Source: Megaustenia siamemsis (lineage: Eukaryota; Mollusca; Gastropoda; Stylommatophora; Ariophantidae). Taken from it: a stretch of DNA of 64,000 nt. The translations under genes and the position numbers were made by a program. Below the pieces are notes generated by a model that saw nothing but the letters and a program-made list of their open reading frames with translations, did not search any database and was not told the DNA's origin. Shown in pieces: positions 1 through 9,563 of the stretch (the first letter of the stretch is position 1; every line of letters begins with the position of its first letter). Location of the stretch: positions 68,239,660 through 68,303,659 of the forward strand of contig JAVIAB010000092.1 of assembly GCA_032433765.1 (NCBI GenBank), in the 5' to 3' direction.

Positions 1-168
1 AATTTCTTTCTTTATCCTATATTTAGTTTACTTTGTTTATTCTACAATTACGATTTTCTATTTTGTTTATCCTGCATTTATAAATTGCAATTTCAATCCT
101 GCAGTTATGAATTTGTTTATTAAAAAAATAATTGCAATTGTCATTATTTCTTTATGTTTTCAAATTGT

Positions 169-429
169 AAAAAAAAAGTAAAGTACCCCCGTCACGCCAA
201 GTGGCGTATAGGGAAATATGGTGTTAGTGACCCTATATTTTACAGACCTTCAGCACATGATTTTTGGGGTAATGTGGTCAGTATTACGCCCGTGCTGCTT
301 TACTTTCCCAGAAAAAAATCCGGTACCCATTTAAGGCTGGGTGAACCCGGAAGCCGTCGGTTGGGATCGAACCCTACCCCTTGTCCGTGGTAGTCCAGTT
401 CACTAACCACTGAGCTATCGCGGCTCCCT
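169..429 (-). mobile_element. SINE-1 copy (tRNA-derived), complete
   Basis: Read on the minus strand, the element opens with a tRNA-like head: an A-box-like TAGCTCAGTGG and a B box GTTCGATCC. A non-tRNA body follows, holding the palindrome CGCCAAGTGGCG near the 3' end, then an A/T-rich tail. It is flanked by a 12-bp target-site duplication (ttttcaaattgt, 157-168 and 430-441), which fixes its ends. It is a non-autonomous retroposon that needs a LINE's machinery. It sits about 100 bp upstream of the first visible integrin exon. The same unit recurs about a dozen times in the window. Confidence 0.9.
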
Positions 430-536
430 TTTTCAAATTGTGCAGTTGTAATAAATTCTCATTATCACTATACATATCAGCATTATCAGACATTCTAATG
501 TTGTTTTTAAAAATAACTTTTTGCCCCTGTCTGCAG

Positions 537-629
537 CAAAAAATGAGAGGTGCACTCGAAGATGTGTCACAGAGTATGGATGAAGCTGAAGGTGGGATGG
601 ATGGACTCATTCAAGCTCTAGAATGTGAT
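537..629 (+). CDS. ITGB: Integrin beta exon A: beta-I domain segment
   Basis: The exon has acceptor ctgtctgcag and donor gtatgt, phase 0 at both ends, and 31 codons. The translation contains DEAEGGMDGLIQALECD, which lines up with the family's NxDxPEGGxDAIMQxxVC segment, where glutamate, asparagine, aspartate and proline bind the synergistic and MIDAS metal ions. The Asp, Glu and GG are kept. The Asn position appears to be Ser and the Pro appears to be Ala. Earlier exons must lie upstream of base 1, because the frame is open at the acceptor and the domain start is missing. Confidence 0.9.
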
Positions 630-1867
630 GTATGTTTGATTTGTATTTATAATTATCTTTTTCTTTCTTTCTCACGCCCACTTGATGGCTGTAAAAGGAA
701 TTAATATTACTGTCTGTCATTTGCATTTAAAGGATGCTAAATAGATGTAGTTACTTTGTGTTGTGGTTTGTAGCAGAGTTGTGATGTTTGCACTTTTTGG
801 TTCAATACATTTGACATTAGCATGGCTTTTTTTTAGTATTGGGTTTTCTTTCTTCTCGATCCCTTATCCCAGGGGCAGACTGATTAGTCTGTTTCTAGAG
901 TCACCAAAAAGGTGGAGTATGATCTAGATATGTCTGACTCACTGAGCCTGTGTCAAGCAGTCATCTAAGAGTTATGACACTTTTGCTCCCAGTTATGTTA
1001 TCTTTTAAATTTGTTTATGTGGTGGAGTCCATTATTTTTTGTTTTTTTTTTCTGTGGCTGCAGATAAAGCAGTCAGTGGTCAGTATATACAGTGATGGGT
1101 TATTGTGTCAAGTGATGTTTTGTAGGACAATAACAAAATCTCTCCATCACACTTGGTCTATGGGCATTTCCATCATGATGCACACCAAATCTAATAATCA
1201 GTCCAGGATTTGGAGAGCCCCTGTCAAATAACTAATAATTAAGGCTTTATACTACCCAAAGGCCCTTTTTTGGAATCCCCAGGGGAAAAGAAAAAGAGGA
1301 AGACCACGGAATTCTTGGAGAAGACAGATAGAAGCAGAGATGAAGATGATGGGGAAGACATGGAATGATCTTAAAAAATGGCAAAAACAGAACGACTTGG
1401 AAAATGTTTGTTGAAGACCTATGCTCCACAGGGAGCTAAAAAGGTAGAAGAAGGAGAAGAAGACTATCCAAAGATTAATCATGATTTTTTGTGACAGCAA
1501 GTGTGTGAGAGATTTGTGAGAACAGTTCGGTGATCGTGTGTGATACTCACCAGTTTGAGTAAACATGAAAGTTTACATATAATGAAGCTTTTGACTTTAT
1601 CTAGGCCACGTTTATATTGTTGAAAATGAAGATTGTAGACCACAAATGTTTTTAAAACATGTAGAAGTAGAATTATGTTGTTCAGGAAGTAATACGAGAA
1701 CACTTGATGTGATAGTGAATGATGGCACTAAATAGGTCTCTTCTTATAACATAAGATTTTGAGTAAAATTATAAATATTCATTATACTACTTTTAAATGA
1801 AGTCTTAATTTGTCTGTTATTATATACACACAATTTTTTTTGTTCAATATATTTATTGTATCATCAG
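630..1867. other. Integrin intron A-B
   Basis: This intron has a gtatgt donor at 630 and a cag acceptor at 1867. The only recognisable content is a LINE 3' remnant around 1262-1465, listed separately. The remainder is AT-rich with no coding signal I can support. Confidence 0.7.
1262..1465 (+). mobile_element. LINE 3'-end fragment (reverse transcriptase C-terminus)
   Basis: The plus strand reads GKRKRGRPRNSWRRQIEAEM followed by degenerate codons, the basic C-terminal signature of many non-LTR retrotransposon polyproteins. It is followed by an AGAAGG-rich tail. It is 5'-truncated and carries stops. No clear target-site duplication was found. Confidence 0.6.
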
Positions 1868-1948
1868 GTGATTGGGTGGAGAGATGTGTCGCGACGAATT
1901 ATTGTATACAGCTCTAACTCATTGTTTCATCTTGCAGGTTATGGAAAG
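1868..1948 (+). CDS. ITGB: Integrin beta exon B: beta-I domain strand region
   Basis: Acceptor atcatcag, donor gtattc, 27 codons, phase 0/0. It encodes VIGWRDVSRRIIVYSSNSLF and then HLAGYGK, matching the conserved [24 protein letters not shown] block. The family aspartate in the TDA motif, which contributes to the MIDAS/ADMIDAS sites, appears here as asparagine (SSNS). Splicing to exon A gives the continuous motif ALECD-VIGWR. Confidence 0.92.
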
Positions 1949-2430
1949 GTATTCTTTGAGTAGTTTTCATATAATGCATTTATTATTAGAACTAATTGCT
2001 GTTTCATCTCTTAGTCACAATAAGATGTCTCAAGCTGAGAACTTTTGATAACTGACTGCATTATTTTAACTCATTTTTTGTAAACAAATCTTTTTATGAG
2101 GGTAAGAACGATGTAATTGTATATACAGATGAGTATATGCAAAGAGGACTGAAATTAGAATGGTGATTTCTGCTAGAGGTAAAATTGTCAAAATATTCTT
2201 GAAAATGACAGGGTGAAGCAGAAATGAAAAAGATGGAGAAGATATGGAGTAATTAAGAGAATGTCACCAAGGCAAAGCAGATCTGAGATGTTAAATACCA
2301 CCAGCATGACAATAGAGGCTAAGACAATTTCTGACACTCTGAGCTGGCTTTCTGAGATCCCTTACAAGAAAGTGGTTATTATCTCACACTCTTGGTCCAA
2401 AGTGGCTCACTCCAAATTGAATGTTTAGAT

Positions 2431-2841
2431 CAAGGGTGGGCAACCTTTTATTTTCTGATGGTCAGATTTGAAAACTATTAAGACGCCGAGAGCCAGATAC
2501 CATCACTTAATGAAACCTAAATTACCTAATTTGCATTCACCAGCAATTGTAATGTAAAAATCTTATTAGTGATGGAGAGGAGGACAGAAAAAGATAGTGG
2601 CATGAAAGGAAGAGGGGTGAGACAGAGAGTTGGGGGAGGGGGAGAAAATTTAACAATAAATTATAATACAAAGCTTACCAGTTAGGGTTTGTGCCTTTAT
2701 TTGTTACTTTTTATTTATATATATATATATTTGTTTTTTTCTCAGTGATTGGAGTGTATAGTAATTTTCAAATTAAAGCACAAGGGCTGGTCAAAATAGC
2801 TGGTTGGTTCTGGCCCATGGGCCATAGGTTGCCCAACTCTG
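2431..2841. mobile_element. hAT-like non-autonomous DNA transposon (MITE)
   Basis: The ends are imperfect terminal inverted repeats, caagggtgggcaacct on the left and, as reverse complement of the right end, cagagttgggcaacct. These resemble the CAGxGxTGGGCAACC ends of hAT elements. The flanks form an 8-bp duplication with one mismatch (gtttagat at 2423-2430, gtgtagat at 2842-2849), the length expected for hAT. The 411-bp interior has no transposase. Confidence 0.75.
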
Positions 2842-3295
2842 GTGTAGATTATTTAAATATCTTTGAGCATCAAGAAATTTTATAGATCTGCTGTCTAAGC
2901 TTGACAATAGGCATGCAGTTTTTTTTTTTTTTTTTACCAACTTCATCATTATATTTGAAATATTGAAAAAACATAATGAATCTTGAAAAAATGGTTTTAA
3001 ATAAAAATAATGGCTGAATTGTTTCACAATAAAAATCAATTCTGTTTTTGAAGCAGCCATAAGCAACATACTAAGAAGGATTTTTAAAAAATAACCTGAC
3101 TATTAGAAATACTTAGAAAAATGGCAACAGAAGTGACAGCCCAAACAGCAAACTATCTCTCCTTATAAAGGTGAGAGGCAAATGAGGGAGGAAAGAAGAA
3201 AAAGAAGCCATATTTCAATTTATGAAAATATGTTTTGAGTTTACGAAAATGAGAACTCCTATTGACATGTTCTTTGTTTTTTTTTTATTATTTAG

Positions 3296-3373
3296 CTTGG
3301 AGGTGCAACAAGACAGAGTGATCTAAAGTGTGCATTGGGAAGTGATGGCTTATATCAGTTTGACAAAATCTAT
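3296..3373 (+). CDS. ITGB: Integrin beta exon C: beta-I domain
   Basis: Acceptor tttattatttag, donor gtatgg, 26 codons, phase 0/0. It encodes LGGATRQSDLKCALGSDGLY then QFDKIY, equivalent to the family's LGGIVLPNDGQCHL...Y segment, with the disulphide cysteine kept. It splices to exon D to give the expected ...YDYPS junction. Confidence 0.9.
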
Positions 3374-3824
3374 GTATGGTTCTTATTTTTTAACATGTTT
3401 CTGATGTAAATGGTTTGTTAGAGAATAGTTTATAAAAATATAAACAGCTTGAACATAGAAATGTAGATAATTTTGAGCTTAGCTGTAATCATAAATACTC
3501 TTTAGAGTTGAACTATTTAGGTGTGTGTCTCTAGCGATTAAAGAAAGAGGAGATAATTCCTGCAAAAATATTATTTTAGTGTAAGCAGAACATGGAAATA
3601 ATAAATCTTAAGAAAACTTAAAATATATAACTCCAATGTATTGTTCACCCTTAATTATGCACATGAGAGCTTGAAAACAAATAAAGAAATAGAAAAATAA
3701 AGTAGATTACATATAACTGTGGAAAAATCTGTTATAAAATTTAGAGCATAATTTTGAATGAAACAATTCACTAAATGGCTGACCATAACAGTGTATGAAA
3801 CTTTTTACTAAATTAATTAGTTAG

Positions 3825-6475
3825 TCAACAGATCATTCTCTCTGCACATCAGACAATTCCAAAAGTGCTCAGATTAACTCATCAATAAATCCCTCCATAT
3901 GTAGCTACTGACAACCCCATTTCTGTATTGATTTACCAGTCTTCTTTCGCTCTAAACATAGTGCTCTTGCCTGACATCATCCCTTTTGATGAGCTGCTCT
4001 TGCGGTCTATTCAAGGTTGTAGCTTCACATTTACTTTTCCTCCTTGAGAGCATTGAGAATGTCAGCCTAATCTATTGCTCGTCCATTCTTCACAACAGCC
4101 AACCCAGTGAGTTTGTCTGCTCTCTCATCCCTCATGCATCTGAATGTCCTGGCACAAAAATGAAGAAGATTTTAGTCAACCTTGTTGACCTCTTAAAAGA
4201 CTCCAATCTTTGCCTTTATTGAGCAAAGCCTAATTTATCCTCCGGAACTTACTCAATGAACCACTGAGAAAGTATATGCAGGTCAAAAGCATCGCTAACT
4301 TCCATGACAGTTCTTCTCTTGAACTGAGCTGTGAAGGCCCATGAGCTCCATCTATAACAAACAACAGACCCATATGTTTATGCGATTGCTTCACCCTCAG
4401 GATAAAATATTAAAATCTATACCTCTGCTTCCATGGTCACTGGATTTTGTTGTTTGCAATATCTGTTCAGTTTGATGCAGACTAATAACACTGCTGGCAC
4501 ATATACCCATTCTTCACTAGGTTCTATGTTCTCATGTGAACAAATCTGTTGAACAATGTTCTTGGTCTGACCCATCCAAGATTTTCCTCTTTAACCTGCT
4601 ACCTTTCTCTAACCTGGTCCTGCTCCCAGTGTGCAGTAGATGCTGTGTATCATCACTGAATCAAAGGTATGCACATGCTTGACAAATATTTTTCCTGTCC
4701 ATCATAATGGGAAAATCAAAGAGGTAATATATATATATATATAGTTCTTCATGATGTTTCTTCTGTGCATCAAAGAATGATACACATAGCCTAGATCTGT
4801 ATCGTTTTTAGTCTTTCTTTATGTATATGGCTAAGAATCAGAATAGCCAGATCATACTCAATCACAGAAAGGACCAGTTCATGGTACAGTTTATAATTTT
4901 AAAAATGTGGTACTGCTCACATCTACCACTGCCATTACCTACAGACAGACTCTTTCTAGCTTCTATAACTACTTGATGTATGTGCTAGGAAAAAGTTAGA
5001 CTCCAAACAAACAACACAGATAGGTATTTTATTGCATTAGTTCTCTCCACAATCTCCAAACATGGACTCACAATTCATGTCTAAGTGCAGACAATATGGT
5101 TGTTCAGAGAGAACAATTTTACACTTGCCTTATAGTTGTTCAGAGAGAACAATTTTACACTTGCCTCATAGTTGTTCAGAGAGAACAATGTTACACTTGC
5201 CTTATGGTTGTTCAGAGAGAACAATGTTACACTTGTCATATAGTTGTTCAGAGAGAACAATGTTACACTTGCCTTATAGTTGTTCAGAGAGAACAATGTT
5301 ACACTTGCCTTATAGTTGTTCAGAGAGAACAATGTTACACTTGCCTTATAGTTGTTCAGAGAGAACAATGTTACACTTGCCTTATAGTTGTTCAGAGAGA
5401 ACAATGTTACACTTGCCTTATGGTTGTTCAGAGAGAACAATGTTACACTTGCCTTATGGTTGTTCAGAGAGAACAATGTTACACTTGCCTTATAGTTGTT
5501 CAGAGAGAACAATGTTACACTTGCCTTATAGTTGTTCAGAGAAAACAATGTTACACTTGCCTTATGGTTGTTCAGAGAGAACAATTTTACACTTGTCATA
5601 TGGTTGTTGAGTGAGAACAATGTTACACTTGTCATATGGTTGTTGAGTGAGAACAATGTTACACTTGTCATATGGTTGCTGAGTGAGAACAATGTTACAC
5701 TTGTCATATGGTTGTTGAGTGAGAACAATGTTACACTTGTCATATGGTTGCTGAGTGAGAACAATGTTACACTTGTCATATGGTTGTTGAGTGAGAACAA
5801 TGTTACACTTGTCATATGGTTGTTGAGTGAGAACAATGTTACACTTGTCATATGGTTGTTGAGTGAGAACAATGTTACACTTGTCATATGGTTGTTGAGT
5901 GAGAACAATGTTACACTTGTCACATGGTTGTTGAGTGAGAACAATGTTACACTTGTCTTATAGTTGTTCAGAGAGAACAATGTTACACTTGTCTTATAGT
6001 TGTTCAGAGAGAACAATGTTACACTTGCATTATGGATGTTCAGAGATAACAATGTTACACTTGCCTTATGGGTGTTGAGTGAGAACAATTTTACACTTGT
6101 CTTATGGTTGTTGAGTGAGAACAATGTTACACTTGCCATCTGGTTGTTGAGTGAGAACAATGCTACACTTGTTATATGGTTGTTGAGTGAGAACAATGTT
6201 ACACTTGTCATATGGTTGTTGAGTGAGAACAATGTTACACTTACCTTATGGTTGTTTAGAGAGAACACTGTTACACTTGCTTTATGATTGTACAGAGAGA
6301 ACCATGCCTTTGCCTTTGTTAAGCTGATGTGTGTTCCAGCCTCACTACACTACATACTTAAGAAGTCAAGTTCTGCCTGCAGTTTTCCAGCAACTTGTTC
6401 TTGGTCTTTGCCATGATGGCACACTAAAACATCATCAACATAAGACATTGTCTTTCCAAGACCAGTAATGTGCTA
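3825..6475 (-). mobile_element. LINE-E: RNase H-bearing LINE remnant, interrupted by a minisatellite
   Basis: On the minus strand near 6330-6460 the translation shows MSYVDDVLVCHHGKDQEQVA, a reverse transcriptase active-site box (YVDD). After the minisatellite at 5085-6300, homology resumes with LVLSVIEYDLAILILSH and RGKSWMGQTKNIVQQIC. It ends near 3830 with the same 3' tail seen in the LINE-E fragments at 20530, 42185 and 55245. Stops and frameshifts make it dead. It fills the intron between integrin exons C and D. Identification rests on motif recognition and cross-matching within the window. Confidence 0.7.
5085..6300. repeat. 36-bp minisatellite, about 33 units
   Basis: The tandem unit is gttgttcagagagaacaatg plus ttacacttgccttatg, 36 bp, with two sequence blocks: a cagagag form (about 5090-5600) and a gagtgag form (about 5600-5955), then a mixed end. 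Because 36 is divisible by three, frames on both strands stay open for hundreds of codons (for example 395 codons on the minus strand, unit SVTLFSLNNHMT). This is a consequence of the period, not evidence of a protein gene. It lies inside LINE-E. Confidence 0.97.
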
Positions 6476-6842
6476 GCTTGTGATTCTCACTAAATGTTGA
6501 GCATAATTGTGAATGAAACTTTTATTAGGACAAAAGAAATATTTGGCAAGACTATATTAGTGCATTTTTTTTTATTTGAAACAAATCAATTTGTGATCAA
6601 AATAAAATACATGTATCTACTGTATGTGAATTCTCATTAATATTTATATCAACTTTTTGTTTTATCAATTTAACGTGATGATCTGGTATGCTCTATGCAA
6701 ACAGATGTTTAATAATAATTTTTGCTAAAAATATTAATCTTTTTATATTTCTTCGTTCACTTTTATGTTGTCACATCAATTTCTTTAATACATTTGTAGT
6801 GTTTTGAGATTATTTAAAAGAAAAAAAAGAAATAAAGATCTA

Positions 6843-7640
6843 TCTATCTATCTATCTTTCGTTCGCCCGAAGTATTGTCTATATCTGCAATGTCGTTTCC
6901 TGTATAAATTTCAGTCTTTTGTAATTCTTGCAGTGGCCCATATAGTTTTGTCTGTAGTATTGTATCTATGGGCCAATGGATTTTCCTCAGTCTACTATAT
7001 TCAGTGCAGTTTTGAAGTATGTGTTCAGCAGCCTGTCCACATGTACAAGTAGTTGAGGTGCCGATCTTGAATTTTGTATACATGTGACTATGGAGTCGAT
7101 TGTGTCCTGTTCTGAGGCAATGATAATTTGTTCATATCTATTCATATTATGAAAGGCATCCTGATTTGGGGCTTGTGGTCCTCTGATTGATTTGATTATC
7201 TATTTCTTATGATGGTATGTAACCGGTGTATCTAGTTGTGTGCCTGTTGAACCTTCCTTTGCCAACTGATCTGCTTTCTCATTTCCTGGTATTCCACAGT
7301 GAGATGGGATACACTGCAGGACAACCCTGTGGTGCTTGCAGAGTTCAGTCAATAAGGTCTGCAGATGTGGTAATTTTCTGGATTGTAGTGCCTGGATTAC
7401 TGATCTTGCATCTGTCAAAAACACTACAGGCTGCGGGCTAAGATTACTGGCCAACTTTATTGCTTGTATTTCTGCCTCATAATTGTGACAATATTTTCCT
7501 GTTGCTATTTTATTCATATCCCTAGTGTTATTTGGGTACCCTATATATGCACCTCCTCCCCAATTCTTTACTGCATTCTGTGCTGATCCATCTGTGTACA
7601 CACGAATCCATAGGTCTTGTGGGTATTCTTCATCCAGGAA
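6843..7640 (-). mobile_element. LINE-D: RNase H and C-terminal part, 5'-truncated
   Basis: Minus-strand codons from about 7640 to 7200 encode an RNase HI domain: YTDGSAQNAVKNWGGGAY (first Asp), a YEAEIQAI glutamate segment, VVFLTDARS (second Asp) and SHCGIPGNEKADQLAKEG (final His/Asp region). This is followed, in another frame around 7083-6850, by a CTCGQAAEHILQNC zinc-knuckle-like C-terminus. The 3' end is a (GATA)n tail at 6840-6860. The right edge is only about 60 bp from integrin exon D. Confidence 0.85.
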
Positions 7641-7698
7641 ACTGAGAGAGAGAAAGATAAAAATTGAGTATTGTTTGAAACATTCCTTTCTTTACCAG

Positions 7699-7884
7699 GA
7701 TTATCCATCAGTGAGTCAGATTGCCAGCAAACTCAGAGAGAAGAAAGCCAATGTTATTTTTGCAGTAATGAGCAATGTGAAAAGTCATTACGAGCAGCTG
7801 TGTCAATTGCTGGATGGAGCTGTTGTTGGGGAATTGGCAGATGATTCTAAAAATATTGTTGATCTCATTAGGTCCAAAGTCTAT
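7699..7884 (+). CDS. ITGB: Integrin beta exon D: end of beta-I domain
   Basis: Acceptor tttctttaccag, donor gtaagt, 62 codons, phase 0/0. It encodes DYPSVSQIASKLREKKANVI and FAVMSNVKSHYEQL, continuing to GELADDSKNIVDLIRSKVY. It matches DYPS-xx-L-xKLxxxNIxxIFAVT and VGxLxxDSSNVxxLI of the family. The methionine or equivalent that offers a backbone carbonyl to the ADMIDAS (LSMDSSN in human beta3) is alanine here. Reading upstream of the acceptor runs into antisense LINE-D, so the acceptor sets the exon start. Confidence 0.95.
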
Positions 7885-8439
7885 GTAAGTTCCTTAAAAC
7901 ATTTTTAAATGCTTGCATTTTGTTTTATTATAATTTTTCTCATTATCTTTCATATTCTTACAATTTTTTAAAAGCAAAATACGCTTCCTGCGTGTCCTGT
8001 TTCAAGAACTTCTTTAGATTTTAAAAATATATTCTACCACAGAATTAGCTTTAATTTATGTCTGACACATTTAATTTCAGTGATATTTATTTTATTAATT
8101 GCTCTAGAATCTAATGTCATTACTTTGACTACAAAGCGTTGAGATGAAGGTTACTTACTTTATTGCTATTTCAATTTTTTTTTGGGTTCTATCATGGTGC
8201 CATTTGGCAATAGTCTAAGATGTTATACTACATGTTGAGTCTATTTCTTCTGTTTGTTTATTGTCATAAATAACTAAACTGACTAAGTATTTCATGTTAT
8301 CAATGGTTTACTACCTATAAATCAATACCACATCCATGCTAAAAAGACTAAATACTGAAATTTGATTTGAGGGCTAGGTTGTTTGGGGCATTTCTGTTTA
8401 ATTATTTATGTTTGAGCATAATGAGATTCTCCCGTGTGT

Positions 8440-8697
8440 TACCGGGGCCTCATTATGTGGGAATTAAAGAATAGTGACACTGTGACCTTCCAAGCATGTC
8501 ATAAGAGGTGACTAAGGAGGTTGATCGATGGCTTGACAAGCTGTCATTGTAAAAAGCATTGTTATGGAAACAGAACCATAGATTTTAGAAGCAGTGATCT
8601 CTGCAATATGTGCCATTTTGGCACGCAAGGTTTCTGTTTTTGAGATTGTAGTTCTGCCCTATGTGCCATCTTCGGCTCAAAAGGACAATAGATAGAT
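8440..8697 (+). mobile_element. LINE-A-like 3' end with GATA tail
   Basis: The stretch ends ctatgtgccatcttcggctc then aaaaggacaatagatagata, a diverged version of the LINE-A 3' end (ctatgggccggttacggctc, gaaaggtcaatagatagata). No coding part is recognisable. The left boundary is approximate. Confidence 0.5.
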
Positions 8698-9099
8698 AAT
8701 GAGATTGTGATTGTTTACACTTGAGTAATCAGACATAAGTCTAAAGGTATCGAGATTATGAGTTTGGCGACATTGTGTCCTACGTCATCGTATTGGTTCC
8801 CTAAACCGGCCGTGCGCAAATCTTACGGTCTGCTGTTTGATGTGCAACAAGAATAATTTGACGATTGACTGTGTGTCTATATGTTCGGAATTGGAGTCAT
8901 CAACGATGGCCAAACATCATCAAGTGCTACGATGATCATCATTTTCAAGAGGACGTGACTTACCGGTATATGGGGATAGGCGGCGGGAACAAATGGAGGC
9001 TATGCATGAAATGTGTTCCTTGTTGCAGTTTCCTCATATTACAAGTCGCATGTCTGTGTTAGTCACCTCTAGTGACTCGGGCAGATGGTGCTCGTAAAC

Positions 9100-9270
9100 C
9101 TGGGAAGGCCGACCATCTAAGGGCAGAATCCCCCGACAGAAAAGATCAACTGCTGCCTTGCAGGAAGATTGGGGACAATCAAAGGCTAAGGAAAGCAAAC
9201 CTGAAATAATGCTGGCTGAAATCGGATGCACTGGGCCACTGGCGCAGAACACAGTGCAACGTATTAACGG
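9100..9270 (+). repeat. Dispersed repeat R3 fragment
   Basis: It contains ttgcaggaagattgg and gctgaaatcggatgcactgg followed by gccactggcgcagaac. The same order of words occurs at 10490-10880, 24400-24715, 38050-38390 and 48090-48620. No open frame is conserved between copies, so this is probably a SINE or LINE untranslated segment. The class is not resolved. Confidence 0.45.
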
Positions 9271-9523
9271 GTGTTCAGTCAGAGTGGATCTGACAGACTC
9301 TAATTGTGATGTTCTGTCTGTGGGGGCGATCAACACACTTAGCCTGACAGCTGACTTCATATGAGAGTCTGGAATCCTTACTCTGACTGAGTCCTGAACG
9401 CAGAGAGAGAGAGAGAGAGAGAGAGATTGTGATAATAATGGGCATGTGTACAGCAGTTGTTATTTTGATTTCAATTTGTTTTTATTTGTGAATGAATTAT
9501 TTCATTAACTTTTATGTTTACAG

Positions 9524-9563
9524 AGCACTGAACTGAAAGACACGGGTCACTGTTTTCGTTATA
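9524..9563 (+). CDS. Candidate integrin hybrid-domain micro-exon (uncertain)
   Basis: A good acceptor (cttttatgtttacag) is followed by an in-phase reading STELKDTGHCFRY. After exon D's ...IRSKV this resembles the family's SKVELExxD...F segment. Using donor gtattg and acceptor cagag at 20880 gives C-x11-C before CDN, the same spacing as the family's hybrid-domain cysteine pair. Against it: the donor is weak, the required acceptor is the second AG of cagag, about eight family residues would be absent, and the sequence shares words with the adjacent 33-bp repeat. Confidence 0.3.

Noticed and set aside
340..429. tRNA gene on the minus strand
   Set aside because: The A and B boxes belong to the head of a dispersed SINE with a target-site duplication. 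There is no clean cloverleaf and about a dozen copies exist.
3986..4222. 78-codon plus-strand frame as a gene
   Set aside because: It is antisense to the LINE-E remnant.
5062..6287. Long open frames of 95-395 codons on both strands, looking like a repeat-rich secreted or structural protein
   Set aside because: They come from a 36-bp tandem repeat whose period is a multiple of three, so several frames stay open. There is no promoter, splice or start context.
7525..7698. Upstream extension of integrin exon D in frame
   Set aside because: It reads into antisense LINE-D. The tttaccag acceptor and family alignment put the exon start at 7699.
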